From a virus: 26,221 nucleotides of DNA. Position numbers and translations under genes: made by a program. The notes beneath the pieces were generated by a model. It was not told where the DNA came from and made no database searches. It was given only the letters and a program-made list of their open reading frames with translations. Shown one piece after another: positions 14,201-21,702 of this stretch. The DNA is taken from the IMG/VR virus record IMGVR_UViG_3300045012_000097, positions 1 through 26,221 of that record. One strand, given 5' to 3'. How positions within the stretch are numbered: position 1 is the first letter of the stretch; the number at the start of each line of letters is the position of its first letter.

Positions 14201-16696
14201 ATGACGGAACTCCCCGTTCAATTGACGCCCGACGAATGGGTGGCAGTCAATACACAACGCGGAATTACGGCTGCAATTAATAGAGACGTTGTGAAAGTCG
14301 GCGCTACTTACTTGCGCACGGGCAGCAAGATTCCAGTCAATGACAATTGGTCGGCGAGCAAGTACCTTGATACGAACTTGCAAGATTGGATCGACAACGA
14401 ACTTTATCGTCATTCTAACGTTGGATTTAACCTGCAACAGGGTTGGGTTGATATTGACGTGGATGGTGACGACACCGAATATAACAAGTGCATTCATGCC
14501 GCGATGCGTCACGTCGGGGTCGATTGTCGCCTAGCATTCGGACGTTTAAGCGCTGGCGTGCCTCGTCACTTTCTAGTCCAGTTGTCGGAAGAAGAATGGA
14601 GATCATTTGATGAATTTAAGCAATTCGAGCCAAAGCCAGTTCGCCTCCGAGGACTCAAGTTCTATACCAACATTCGATCTGGAGATAACCAATCTTCAGA
14701 TGCTAAGCAGACTGTTGTACCAGGTTCTCTCTACGGTGATCGAGATGGAATCGATATATCAGTCTGGTGGAATGACCAGGGACGAGTTGCCAGATCAATC
14801 GACGAAATTGCGCAGACGACTCCACGAACAGTTACTTTTAGCTGGCTTGTTCGAGCAATTGCTTTCGGAACTATCCTTTACCTCATTAGACCAGAATGGG
14901 TCGCAGGAACCAGGCAATCCACAGCCCTCAAATTCAACGGATGGTTAGCTCGCGTCGTTGATGAGAGCTTCGCGATGAACAACAGCGAACAATTATCGCA
15001 GGAGGTTCACTGCCCCATCGATCACGATGACATTGCACAGTCCCTCATTGAATTTATATGTAAAGAGACGGGCGACGAAGAGGCGTTTATGCGCAAGCGC
15101 GTCTACAAAGACGCCCGCGACAAACTGAACCGAAATCCTGACGCGAAAATCCCCGGCTGGCCGTCAATCAAAGCTTGGTTGGGTGAAGAAATCGTCCAGG
15201 CTCTCCGCAATGTATGCATTCCAGGCACCGACACCAACGTACTGATGAAGCTAGTCGAGCAGTACGTTTACAATGATGAGAACGGCAAGTACATCGATCG
15301 CGACAGACACCGCAGCGGCAAGGAAAAATACGAACACGCCGCAGAGGATTTGTACCGCCGCCACAAGCCCGATACAATCATGCTTGGCGGCAAGCCGCGC
15401 GAGGCGTTCAAATCGTTCGAGATGAGCAAGATGCGCATTCGCGTCAGTAGTTCGGACATGTTTCCAGACAGCGAACCGTTCTCCATATTGAGGCTAGCTC
15501 GATCACAGGGATTCGTTGGGGATGAATATGAAGGAGACGACGCCAGCCTCATCTATAATGCATGGCGTGGATGGGACAACAAGCCAACCATCATTCCCGA
15601 TCCAGTTATTCTACGAGAGTGTGAGTTCAAACTCGATCGAGTTCTGGCTTGGCTCACATGCGATCGCGCCGAACAAATGCTATGGATCAAGCAATGGCTG
15701 GCGTGGATTGTTCAACACCCCGGTGATAAGCAGCAAATCGCTTGGGTGGTTGTCGGTGGTCAAGGAGTAGGCAAGTCATTCATAGGCAACGTGTTTTGTG
15801 GCGCGCTATTCGGTAGCCTCCACGGCATGATTAATGGGAAGCAAGTAGGCGAGAAGTTCAGCATTTCACCGTTCCTGGGCCGAATGTTCGTATTCGCTGA
15901 TGAAGTGCGGTTCAAGAGCAGCAATGCAGTGGAGGAAATAAAGCTGCTGGTGCGTAATATGAAGCAACACGGCGAATTGAAGGGGATAGATTCTCGAGAT
16001 TACAACATATTCGCCCGTCTCATGTTTGCGTCCAACAATATGGATGTCCGAATAGGGCAGTCTGACATGGTGGATCGCGCACTGTTCTATACCAAAGCCT
16101 ATACCCCCGAATTTATGAATTGCAACCAATCGGAGTTCAACAATTGGACGCTGCAACACAAGCCATTCTTTGATGAGTTCGCGCAGTTTCTTGGACGCAC
16201 CGATGTTATAGAACACTACATGCATCTGTTCATGAACCTGCCGGTAAACCGCCATCAGATAGAAGATATCAATCTATCGTCGTCTCGCGACAGAGATATT
16301 GTGCGGCACAATCTGGGCGCTCCGCACCGAATCGCTAAGGTAATCATAGAGAGCGGGTGGTTGCTCGAGGATTTGGACATCTCGCATCCATTCACGGAGC
16401 GGCAATTCATCGATAACGTCAGCGAATTAATAAGAAAAACTGGCGAGCGCACCAAGCCAGGGTACGTTCTAGATGCGTTGCACGCGTTGGGGATGCTAGA
16501 AAGAATTAAGGCTAGAGAGGGCGGCAGCAAGTGGCGGTTTAAATGGCACATCGGTACTCTCACCGAGAAATTCGGCGAGGCAATCGGAGTGCCATTGGAG
16601 CCACAGTTCACATTCGGCCCCGGCGACTATGGTAACAATACCAACGACGGTAGTAAGATTATTAATTGGAAAGGAACTAGCCGACATAAATTTTGA
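14201..16696 (+). CDS. PrimPol (AEP)-SF3 helicase fusion, replication initiator
   Basis: The 831-residue protein makes primers and unwinds DNA at the fork. The N-terminal archaeo-eukaryotic primase domain carries GWVDIDVDGDD (81-91, metal-binding Asp pair) and a downstream GRLSAGVPRHF (114-124) fitting the S-x-H-type motif II. A linker segment (GTRQSTALKFNGWLAR) resembles the PriCT region of these fusions. The C-terminal SF3 helicase has Walker A GGQGVGKS (519-526), Walker B MFVFADEV (562-569), motif C RLMFASNN (606-613, sensor Asn) and DRALF (625-629). S-2L, a Z-genome phage, also uses a PrimPol-type protein. It is preceded by its own promoter and a structured leader and appears monocistronic. 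Confidence 0.92.
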   Translation: MTELPVQLTPDEWVAVNTQRGITAAINRDVVKVGATYLRTGSKIPVNDNWSASKYLDTNLQDWIDNELYRHSNVGFNLQQGWVDIDVDGDDTEYNKCIHAAMRHVGVDCRLAFGRLSAGVPRHFLVQLSEEEWRSFDEFKQFEPKPVRLRGLKFYTNIRSGDNQSSDAKQTVVPGSLYGDRDGIDISVWWNDQGRVARSIDEIAQTTPRTVTFSWLVRAIAFGTILYLIRPEWVAGTRQSTALKFNGWLARVVDESFAMNNSEQLSQEVHCPIDHDDIAQSLIEFICKETGDEEAFMRKRVYKDARDKLNRNPDAKIPGWPSIKAWLGEEIVQALRNVCIPGTDTNVLMKLVEQYVYNDENGKYIDRDRHRSGKEKYEHAAEDLYRRHKPDTIMLGGKPREAFKSFEMSKMRIRVSSSDMFPDSEPFSILRLARSQGFVGDEYEGDDASLIYNAWRGWDNKPTIIPDPVILRECEFKLDRVLAWLTCDRAEQMLWIKQWLAWIVQHPGDKQQIAWVVVGGQGVGKSFIGNVFCGALFGSLHGMINGKQVGEKFSISPFLGRMFVFADEVRFKSSNAVEEIKLLVRNMKQHGELKGIDSRDYNIFARLMFASNNMDVRIGQSDMVDRALFYTKAYTPEFMNCNQSEFNNWTLQHKPFFDEFAQFLGRTDVIEHYMHLFMNLPVNRHQIEDINLSSSRDRDIVRHNLGAPHRIAKVIIESGWLLEDLDISHPFTERQFIDNVSELIRKTGERTKPGYVLDALHALGMLERIKAREGGSKWRFKWHIGTLTEKFGEAIGVPLEPQFTFGPGDYGNNTNDGSKIINWKGTSRHKF

Positions 16697-16711
16697 TAGT
16701 GGAAGGGGGAC

Positions 16712-16740
16712 TTGACAGCAACTCTGGGCTGTGGTAGGAT
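16712..16740 (+). promoter_or_regulatory. Sigma70-type promoter
   Basis: TTGACA, a 17 bp spacer, TAGGAT with the extended -10 TGG. Dyad ACAGC...GCTGT across the spacer. It serves 16777 and probably the following cassette. Confidence 0.78.
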
Positions 16741-16776
16741 GGTCCCGACGCTAGTTAAACCAAAGGAGTACGCGTT

Positions 16777-17211
16777 ATGAATGATGCAACAAACACAGCC
16801 GAGGCCCCCGCCAAGACGTCGAAGTCGATCGTCCCGGCTAAGTACGCCGGCAAGTATAAGGATGGCGGCAGCGATGCTCTCGCTGTGTTCTTGAAAGAAC
16901 AGTGCATCACCAAGGAGGGGTTCAGCTATCCGCTTTTCTTCAAGCTGTGCCGAATCAACGGCATTCCTGAGGACAAGGTTGCGATGTACGAAGGTCAGGT
17001 TGAGGCCAAGAAGCTCGGCTCGCAAGGCCGCGCGCGAATGACTCTTCGCAACATGCTCGCCACCCTTGTTCGCAAGGATGGGACAATCAAGGATCTCGAC
17101 GGCGATCTCGTCGAAGTTGAACTGCCGAAGACCGTTCTGACCGGAGCCGCTGCTGCGGCAAAGGCCAAGCAGGAAGCTGCGAACGAGCCGACGGCGGAAA
17201 GGAAGTTCTAA
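16777..17211 (+). CDS. Paralogue family protein C (unknown function)
   Basis: The 144-residue protein starts after AAAGGAG. After a short Ala/Thr/Lys-rich lead it is essentially just the shared module: PAKYAGKYKDGGSDALAVFL, FKLCRINGIPEDKV, GSQGRARMTLRNMLATLV. This is the smallest family member and may define the core. The tail is Ala/Lys/Glu-rich. Strong promoter and ribosome site suggest high expression; a hairpin terminator follows. A nucleic-acid-binding role is plausible given its size and position after the primase-helicase, but this is inference. Confidence 0.85.
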   Translation: MNDATNTAEAPAKTSKSIVPAKYAGKYKDGGSDALAVFLKEQCITKEGFSYPLFFKLCRINGIPEDKVAMYEGQVEAKKLGSQGRARMTLRNMLATLVRKDGTIKDLDGDLVEVELPKTVLTGAAAAAKAKQEAANEPTAERKF

Positions 17212-17229
17212 CCCTAAGAGCTTTCTTGT

Positions 17230-17256
17230 GGGGGAGCGCGTAGAGTTCGCTCCCCC
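17230..17256 (+). terminator. Hairpin after paralogue C
   Basis: GGGGGAGCG and CGCTCCCCC form a 9 bp perfect stem with a 9 nt loop, followed by ATTT. It is a short-tract, probably partial terminator, since the next genes have no promoter of their own that I can see. Confidence 0.6.
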
Positions 17257-17277
17257 ATTTCACACTGGGAGGCACGC

Positions 17278-17445
17278 GTGAATCTTAAAGAATTCAGAGA
17301 CCGGCTAGAAGCCCTCGTCGGCATTGCCGAGGTGGCTATCGAAGCTGACGAGATTGTCTCGGCCCTTGAAGAGGTCCGCGATGATGTAGAAGGTCGAGCC
17401 GAAGAGGCTCGGCGGTTTGAAAATGACGAAAAGGACCCAGACTGA
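17278..17445 (+). CDS. Small acidic helical protein, unknown
   Basis: The 55-residue protein starts at GTG with a strong GGGAGG 5 nt upstream. It is almost all helix and acidic (LEALVGIAEVAIEADEIVSA; EEVRDDVEGRAEEARRFEN). The stop overlaps the next ATG (TGATG), which supports it being a real gene. Function unknown. Confidence 0.7.
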   Translation: MNLKEFRDRLEALVGIAEVAIEADEIVSALEEVRDDVEGRAEEARRFENDEKDPD

Positions 17446-17831
17446 TGGCAAATGCATCCAAGGACGCGACACCTACGGCCCCTCCGCTTCCCACTAGCTC
17501 CCCAAGGGCAGAGGCTGAGCGGCACAGTGACATGGATCTCGAAGCGTTGAGAGCCGAACGTTCTCAACGTCTCTCCGAGGCTGAGCCTTACATCAATGAA
17601 CAGATGCAGCGCTCGCGAGAAATCGAAATGGTCGGCGTCGAGGCGTGGAAAGCCACGCAAGATCAACGTCCGATCGAGGAACAGCCCGTCATCGTAAAGA
17701 ACGCAATCGCCGGCGGCGATGTTCTCAATACGCCCGTAGAGGGCGGCAGGAAAGTGCCGGGAATTTCGCATCCGACAATGCAAACTCCCGAACGGGCTCC
17801 TATTGACCCATCCAAACACCCGGCTCGGTAG
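17445..17831 (+). CDS. Small Pro-rich protein, unknown
   Basis: This 128-residue protein is coupled to the previous gene by TGATG. The start and end are Pro/Thr/Ser-rich and look disordered, with a helical middle (MDLEALRAERSQRLSEAEPY). No membrane or metal motifs. A GC-rich hairpin follows. Function unknown; neighbours look virion-like. Confidence 0.68.
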   Translation: MANASKDATPTAPPLPTSSPRAEAERHSDMDLEALRAERSQRLSEAEPYINEQMQRSREIEMVGVEAWKATQDQRPIEEQPVIVKNAIAGGDVLNTPVEGGRKVPGISHPTMQTPERAPIDPSKHPAR

Positions 17832-17851
17832 CGTAAGCGTACGTGCGTAAA

Positions 17852-17869
17852 GGCGGGCTTCGGCCCGCC
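17852..17869 (+). terminator. GC hairpin with TTCG loop
   Basis: GGCGGGC-TTCG-GCCCGCC is a 7 bp perfect stem with the extra-stable UUCG tetraloop, 21 nt after the stop at 17831 and 27 nt before the next gene. No U-tract, so an RNA-stabilising or weak terminator element. Confidence 0.5.
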
Positions 17870-17895
17870 GCTCCACTCCAGGGACGGAGAGCAAT

Positions 17896-18453
17896 ATGTC
17901 TTACGATGCCACCACGTTTCAGAATAAGGTTAACCAAATCGCCGCTCAGTATTCGAGATACGCGAATTTGGCGACTGAGTTGACGGCGATCGCCACGGCG
18001 TTAGGCTCAGATATAACTACGCGCGATGCAACTTTGCAGACCGCGCCAGTTGCTGGATTAAAACCAGGACAAATCACTAACTCGCATTTCACCAACGATA
18101 TTCTGTTGGTAGTGAATCGGGGCAAGGGCGGAAATCTGAGTAATGCAACGATGGCGACTGCGATAAATGCGGCGCGTCCGCCCGTTCCCCCGGCGAATAC
18201 GGCCGCTCCGGTCATAAGTGGGACCGGGGCAGTTGGCAACGTGCTTACTAGAACCACGGGAACGTGGACAGGAATTCCAGCCCCTACTTTTACCAATCAA
18301 TGGTTGCGGGGTGCGACAAATATAGCAGGCGCGACAGGTGCAAATTATACCCTTGTCGCGGCAGACAGCGGCACTAATTGTTCTTGTCGAGTGACGGGGA
18401 CCAACAGCGCCGGTACAGCAAACGCTACTAGCAACGCGATTGCCTGCGCGTGA
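17896..18453 (+). CDS. Protein with C-terminal Ig-like (phage decoration-type) domain
   Basis: In this 185-residue protein, residues 1-100 begin with helices (FQNKVNQIAAQYSRYANLATEL). Residues ~104-185 follow the Ig-like repeat common in phage virion proteins: AAPVISGTGAVGNVLT, GTWTGIPAPTFTNQWLRG, then ANYTLVAADSGTNCSCRVTG and a closing TATSNAIA-like strand. Such domains often sit on capsids or tails and help binding to surfaces. A surface or head-decoration role is likely but it is encoded apart from the head operon and on the other strand. Good ribosome site (GGAGAG). Confidence 0.75.
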   Translation: MSYDATTFQNKVNQIAAQYSRYANLATELTAIATALGSDITTRDATLQTAPVAGLKPGQITNSHFTNDILLVVNRGKGGNLSNATMATAINAARPPVPPANTAAPVISGTGAVGNVLTRTTGTWTGIPAPTFTNQWLRGATNIAGATGANYTLVAADSGTNCSCRVTGTNSAGTANATSNAIACA

Positions 18454-18776
18454 GCTATATCGTCGAATGCATACAGGAACATTGCAGCGACCCAGGAGTC
18501 TTGCTAATAAGCCGGACCATGGTCGGCCCATTTTCTACATTCGGCGAGGCAACAGAGTGGATTGGGCAATGCGATGTTCAAATGGTGTTCATCCACGCGA
18601 TGATAGGAGCAGATGATGCCCTCCAGCGAGGTAATGCACAAATGGAAAAGTGGAAAACTCCATTCGGGTTCCAAGCGTGGTCCGAAAGTAAAGAGTCAGA
18701 AACAGGCCGTCGCGATCATGCTGAGCGAAAAGCGAACGGAGAAGAAACACGGCGGCAAGTATCCAGAAAAGGGTAG
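18450..18776 (+). CDS. Small protein, C-terminal third overlapped by the 18616 gene
   Basis: A 108-residue protein starting at GTG in a GTGA overlap with the upstream stop. The first ~55 residues look protein-like (YIVECIQEHC; VGPFSTFGEATEWIGQ; VQMVFIHAMIG). The last ~54 are read out of frame over the gene at 18616, which has the stronger coding signal, so that tail may be overprinted. No Shine-Dalgarno is obvious. Function unknown. Confidence 0.5.
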   Translation: MSYIVECIQEHCSDPGVLLISRTMVGPFSTFGEATEWIGQCDVQMVFIHAMIGADDALQRGNAQMEKWKTPFGFQAWSESKESETGRRDHAERKANGEETRRQVSRKG

Positions 18777-18786
18777 CCGCAAGTAA
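18616..18786 (+). CDS. DUF6496-like small basic protein
   Basis: The 56-residue protein has an ATG 6 nt after a strong TAGGAG. It shows the recognisable pattern VMHKWKSGKLHSGSKRGPKV followed by QAVAIMLSE, typical of the DUF6496-type small proteins widespread in bacteria and phages ('GKLHSGS..GP.V..rkQAiAIaLSEa'). Strongly basic. Function is unknown in the family; nucleic-acid binding is plausible from charge. It lies in a different frame inside the end of the 18450 gene. Confidence 0.75.
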   Translation: MPSSEVMHKWKSGKLHSGSKRGPKVKSQKQAVAIMLSEKRTEKKHGGKYPEKGSRK

Positions 18787-18819
18787 TCCGCCATTCGGCG
18801 GTGTCTAGAGGAGAAAGAA

Positions 18820-19335
18820 ATGCCTTTTGCATATATCCACTTTGTTGACAGGCAAGGTCGTCCTGTTGACCCTGGTTGGGGGGTTGAAGGCCCGGAGACT
18901 CAACCTCCCGGCATTTGGCCAGGGCCGGGTTATCCAGATCAAGGTCTTCCTGGAGGGGGTCGGCCTCCGCACGTCGGCAATCGCCCTCCGGGATCTTGGT
19001 TTCCAGGTGGTGGTTGGGGCGAAGAGCACCCGGGAAATCGTCCTCCTGGTTCTTGGGGCGGAGGCGGTCACGCTGGTCAACTTCCAGTTTGGCCAGTTGA
19101 GCCAACGCATCCGATCGCGCCTCCGATTCCCGGAGAGCCGAACCCTCCGGTTGATCCGCCTCCGGGCACGATCTGGCCGCCGCTTCCCCCTGGGACGCCT
19201 ACAGGCAAGGCGCTCGCGATGGTTTGGATTCAGGGCGTCGGCTATCGCTACGTTGTGGTTCAAATCGACGTAAGGCCGGATCAAGGATTACCCGATACCG
19301 GCCAACCTCCAGAGGCGCAGCCGAAGCGTCGCTAA
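18820..19335 (+). CDS. Pro/Gly-rich repeat protein with ordered C-terminal segment
   Basis: The 171-residue protein starts after AGAGGAGA. The middle is made of Pro/Gly/Trp-rich units including GNRPPGSW twice (about residues 53-60 and 71-78). The C-terminal ~45 residues (GKALAMVWIQGVGYRYVVVQ) are a conserved-looking beta segment that I have seen at the end of Pro-rich phage proteins. It may be a fibrous virion accessory protein; no enzymatic motif. A terminator hairpin follows. Confidence 0.72.
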   Translation: MPFAYIHFVDRQGRPVDPGWGVEGPETQPPGIWPGPGYPDQGLPGGGRPPHVGNRPPGSWFPGGGWGEEHPGNRPPGSWGGGGHAGQLPVWPVEPTHPIAPPIPGEPNPPVDPPPGTIWPPLPPGTPTGKALAMVWIQGVGYRYVVVQIDVRPDQGLPDTGQPPEAQPKRR

Positions 19336-19343
19336 TAAAAACG

Positions 19344-19366
19344 CCCCTGCGCATAAAGCGCGGGGG
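19344..19366 (+). terminator. Terminator-like hairpin before the PEP-CTERM cassette
   Basis: CCCCTGCGC-ATAAA-GCGCGGGGG (9 bp with one G-U pair), then TTCC, 8 nt after the stop at 19335. It would end the 16712 unit. Confidence 0.6.
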
Positions 19367-19389
19367 TTCCTAGCAGGAACAAGGCAGAC

Positions 19390-19418
19390 TTGACAGCACA
19401 CCCGCGCCGTGTTAAAAT
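19390..19418 (+). promoter_or_regulatory. Sigma70-type promoter of the PEP-CTERM gene
   Basis: TTGACA, a 17 bp spacer, TAAAAT with the extended -10 TGT; one of the closest matches to consensus in the set. It serves only the gene at 19447. Confidence 0.82.
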
Positions 19419-19446
19419 GGCGTGTAAAATTACACAGGAGAGCCAC

Positions 19447-20100
19447 GTGAATAAATGGTTAATGACTACGGCGCTGTTGTTGGCAATGGGAACCGTGCCT
19501 GCTCACGCGACGTTGCAGATCGAAGTGTTCGACAACGGTTCGCTGATCGACAATGTGACGGGAATCACCACGGGCGCGGCTTCGCTCACCGCCAACGATG
19601 CGAACTTCGCCAACATCACGATCAACGCGCAAGGCTCGCCCATCCTACCCAACGCGGACCTATCAAGCGTCACGCTCGACGCAACTGCGGCGGTTGGATT
19701 CACCGGTTCGCACACGTTGACGGTGGACATTCTGCAAAGCGCTATCTTCGGCACCGGAAACACGCTCTCGACTTTCACCGTCAACGGTCTGACCAATGAT
19801 CCTGGGCCGACCACCGAATCCACCTTCGCCGATGGCGGAGTGCTGGCCTCGCACACCTTCCCGGTGGCGCTGCTCGACGGTTCGTTCGGGCCAGTGTCGG
19901 CAGCGACCGGTGCGTTCACCTCTGACGAGACCCAGTTCGCCGTGGATTTCACCGCGCCACGGCAATCATTCGGCGGTTCTATTCAGTTGACCACTGGCGT
20001 TCCGGAACCGTCAACTTGGGCAATGCTGCTTGCAGGGTTCGGGTTAATTGGCGCGTTCGGCCTGTTTCGCAACCGCAGAGCCAACTTTCGCCTGATTTGA
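19447..20100 (+). CDS. Secreted PEP-CTERM protein (moron-like cargo)
   Basis: A 217-residue protein. The GTG at 19447 is chosen because AGGAG lies 5 nt upstream and because it gives a clean signal peptide (KWLMTTALLLAMGTVPAHA, cleavage after AHA). The mature part is Thr/Ser/Gly/Asn-rich and beta-like (TLQIEVFDNGSLIDNVTG; GSHTLTVDIL). The last 33 residues are a PEP-CTERM signal: VPEPSTWAM, a hydrophobic helix (LLAGFGLIGAFGLF) and an Arg cluster (RNRR). In bacteria this is cut by exosortase/EpsH for export to the envelope or matrix. It has its own promoter and is closed by two hairpins. It reads as host-derived cargo. Confidence 0.88.
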   Translation: MNKWLMTTALLLAMGTVPAHATLQIEVFDNGSLIDNVTGITTGAASLTANDANFANITINAQGSPILPNADLSSVTLDATAAVGFTGSHTLTVDILQSAIFGTGNTLSTFTVNGLTNDPGPTTESTFADGGVLASHTFPVALLDGSFGPVSAATGAFTSDETQFAVDFTAPRQSFGGSIQLTTGVPEPSTWAMLLAGFGLIGAFGLFRNRRANFRLI

Positions 20101-20107
20101 CCCGAAC

Positions 20108-20129
20108 GTCGCGAAAGACCGCTCGCGAC
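20108..20129 (+). terminator. Hairpin after the PEP-CTERM gene
   Basis: GTCGCGA (20108-20114) and TCGCGAC (20123-20129) form a 7 bp perfect stem directly upstream of a second, larger hairpin. Confidence 0.45.
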
Positions 20130-20130
20130 G

Positions 20131-20163
20131 GGGCCGAATCCCGAACCCCCTGGGATTCGGCCC
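20131..20163 (+). terminator. Perfect 12 bp hairpin closing the PEP-CTERM cassette
   Basis: GGGCCGAATCCC and GGGATTCGGCCC with a 9 nt loop, then ACATTCTC. It is a strong stem with a weak tract. It separates the cassette from the polymerase promoter 24 nt later. Confidence 0.6.
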
Positions 20164-20187
20164 ACATTCTCAATGCGGAAGGGGGAC

Positions 20188-20216
20188 TTGACACGAACTC
20201 GACGGCGTGCTAGACT
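20188..20216 (+). promoter_or_regulatory. Sigma70-type promoter for the polymerase operon
   Basis: TTGACA, a 17 bp spacer, TAGACT with the extended -10 TGC. It drives 20257, 20768, the DNA polymerase and the 23468 gene. Confidence 0.8.
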
Positions 20217-20256
20217 GATCGTACGGGCGTGAAAAGCGCTCGGTGCGAGGTGTAAC

Positions 20257-20754
20257 ATGCAAGCAATGACACAATTGGTACTAAGCGAAGCAGTACTCTC
20301 CCTAGAGGAAGCGACAAGGCGAGTCATCACTGATACCCAACATTTCGTTGGGGCGGGTGACTTGATTCCGCTAATCAGACACTATGCCGAATTGCGGGAA
20401 ATCAACGAGACGATCAAGAAAGCACGCAAAGCGCTGGATGATCTAGAAGATCACTTGTCCCACACCGATGTTCCAGATGCATTCAAGCTATCTGGCATCA
20501 AGACAGTTAGCATCGAAGATCTAGGCCGCGTAACAGTAGCGTATAAGTGGAGCTGTTCGGTCATCGATGGCAAAAAACCAGAGAGCTTCGAGTGGCTCCG
20601 AGGCAGTGGGAACGGCGGCATTATCATCGAGACGATAAATGCCCAGACCCTCGCCGCGTTCGCCAAGCACGAAGTCGAGGCAAATGGCAAAGAACTGCCT
20701 ACTGATCTATTCACAACATCCCTCCGCCCGTACACAAGCATTACTAGAACTTGA
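20257..20754 (+). CDS. Conserved phage replication-neighbour protein, unknown
   Basis: In this 165-residue protein, the N-terminal half is a long helical/coiled region (LREINETIKKARKALDDLEDHL). The C-terminal half is alpha/beta (GIKTVSIEDLGRVTVAYKWSC) ending with ELPTDLFTTSLRPYTSITR. The layout, coiled coil followed by a small beta module with a '..lP..l..t..r.ytsi..' tail, is familiar from small proteins near phage replication genes. Biochemical role unknown. Good ribosome site (GAGG). It ends 13 nt before the next gene. Confidence 0.75.
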   Translation: MQAMTQLVLSEAVLSLEEATRRVITDTQHFVGAGDLIPLIRHYAELREINETIKKARKALDDLEDHLSHTDVPDAFKLSGIKTVSIEDLGRVTVAYKWSCSVIDGKKPESFEWLRGSGNGGIIIETINAQTLAAFAKHEVEANGKELPTDLFTTSLRPYTSITRT

Positions 20755-20767
20755 AGGAGACCGAATC

Positions 20768-21613
20768 ATGCCAAACGATATCGCACCGCGAAGAGGTAGC
20801 CTCAATCTTCCAGACTATCTGCGAGGCCAGACTAAGACTGAACGAATCGGGAACTACGACCGTTCCGATCTGGTCATCCCACGAATCAAGCTCCTGGCAA
20901 TGGTGTCGCCAGAAGTTGAGGAATACGAGAACGCCAAAGCCGGAGAATTTTGGCACACGACCCTTAAGGAATCAATGGGCAAGGAGCTGGTCGGAATCCC
21001 GCTGGTTCTGCGTAAGACCCATGTTCTTTGGGCACCAAGAGGCGATGAGCGCGGCATTCTCGCCCGCTCGCGCGATGGCATTCGGTGGGACCCACCTGAG
21101 GGCGAATTCCAGGTGAAGTTCAAGGGAAATCCACGAACATATACTTGGCGATTGAAGCCTACTGTCGCCGAATCGGGGCTGGACCAATTTGGTTCCCAGC
21201 GCGATGATGACCCCAATTCGCCGCCAGCTGCCGCGCTCACATACGAAATCCTCTGGCTGTTTCCGGACCGAATGGATCTCGGCCCATCTATTATCCTCAA
21301 TTCGAGGGGGTCAGCTAAGGCGTGTCAAGACCTGCTGTCGATGGTTGATGCCAAACCAGTCGATCACTTCTTCCAACTGTACCTTATAAGTTCGGTAGTC
21401 GCCAAAGGGCCGGAGGGAACGACCTACCACAACTATCGCTACACGGGGTTGGGCTACGCGGACGAGAGCGACGGCGAAGTCGCCAGATCGATGTTCCTGC
21501 AGTACAAGGACATCGCGTTCCGGGCGAATGACGAACGAACGGGCGACGATGCCCCGTCGAATGGAGGCAGATCGGCAGCGCCGGTTCACCGAGACGAGCA
21601 CACAAAGTTCTGA
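20768..21613 (+). CDS. Conserved phage protein beside DNA polymerase, putative DNA-binding
   Basis: This is a 281-residue protein. The ATG at 20768 follows AAGGAGA (good spacing); in-frame upstream starts would overlap the previous gene. Recognisable blocks: VIPRIKLLAMVSPEVEEYE, GEFWHTTL, HVLWAPRGDERGILARSRDG, PNSPPAAALTYE and YHNYRYTGLGYADE. This block order occurs in a widespread phage family encoded next to recombination or replication genes. I know of no proven activity; single-strand DNA binding or a recombination mediator is a reasonable guess because no other SSB candidate is seen. Confidence 0.78.
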   Translation: MPNDIAPRRGSLNLPDYLRGQTKTERIGNYDRSDLVIPRIKLLAMVSPEVEEYENAKAGEFWHTTLKESMGKELVGIPLVLRKTHVLWAPRGDERGILARSRDGIRWDPPEGEFQVKFKGNPRTYTWRLKPTVAESGLDQFGSQRDDDPNSPPAAALTYEILWLFPDRMDLGPSIILNSRGSAKACQDLLSMVDAKPVDHFFQLYLISSVVAKGPEGTTYHNYRYTGLGYADESDGEVARSMFLQYKDIAFRANDERTGDDAPSNGGRSAAPVHRDEHTKF

Positions 21614-21644
21614 CGCGGACTATCGCACCTTCCTAGCGTCAGAA

Positions 21645-21684
21645 GGGTGGGGAGTTGAGGATTGGTTCTCCGGGCTCCCCACCC
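21645..21684 (+). promoter_or_regulatory. Leader hairpin upstream of the DNA polymerase gene
   Basis: GGGTGGGGAG (21645-21654) and CTCCCCACCC (21675-21684) make a 10 bp perfect stem with a 20 nt loop. It ends 8 nt before GGAG (21693-21696), the ribosome site of the polymerase. There is no U-tract. It is placed like a translational operator, as in T4 gene 43 where the polymerase binds its own leader. Confidence 0.6.
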
Positions 21685-21702
21685 ACTCTCTCGGAGATTT
21701 AC

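Noticed and set aside
17214-17894. Minus-strand open frame (226 codons)
   Set aside because: Antisense to two coupled plus-strand genes with strong ribosome sites; Arg/Ser-rich shadow composition.
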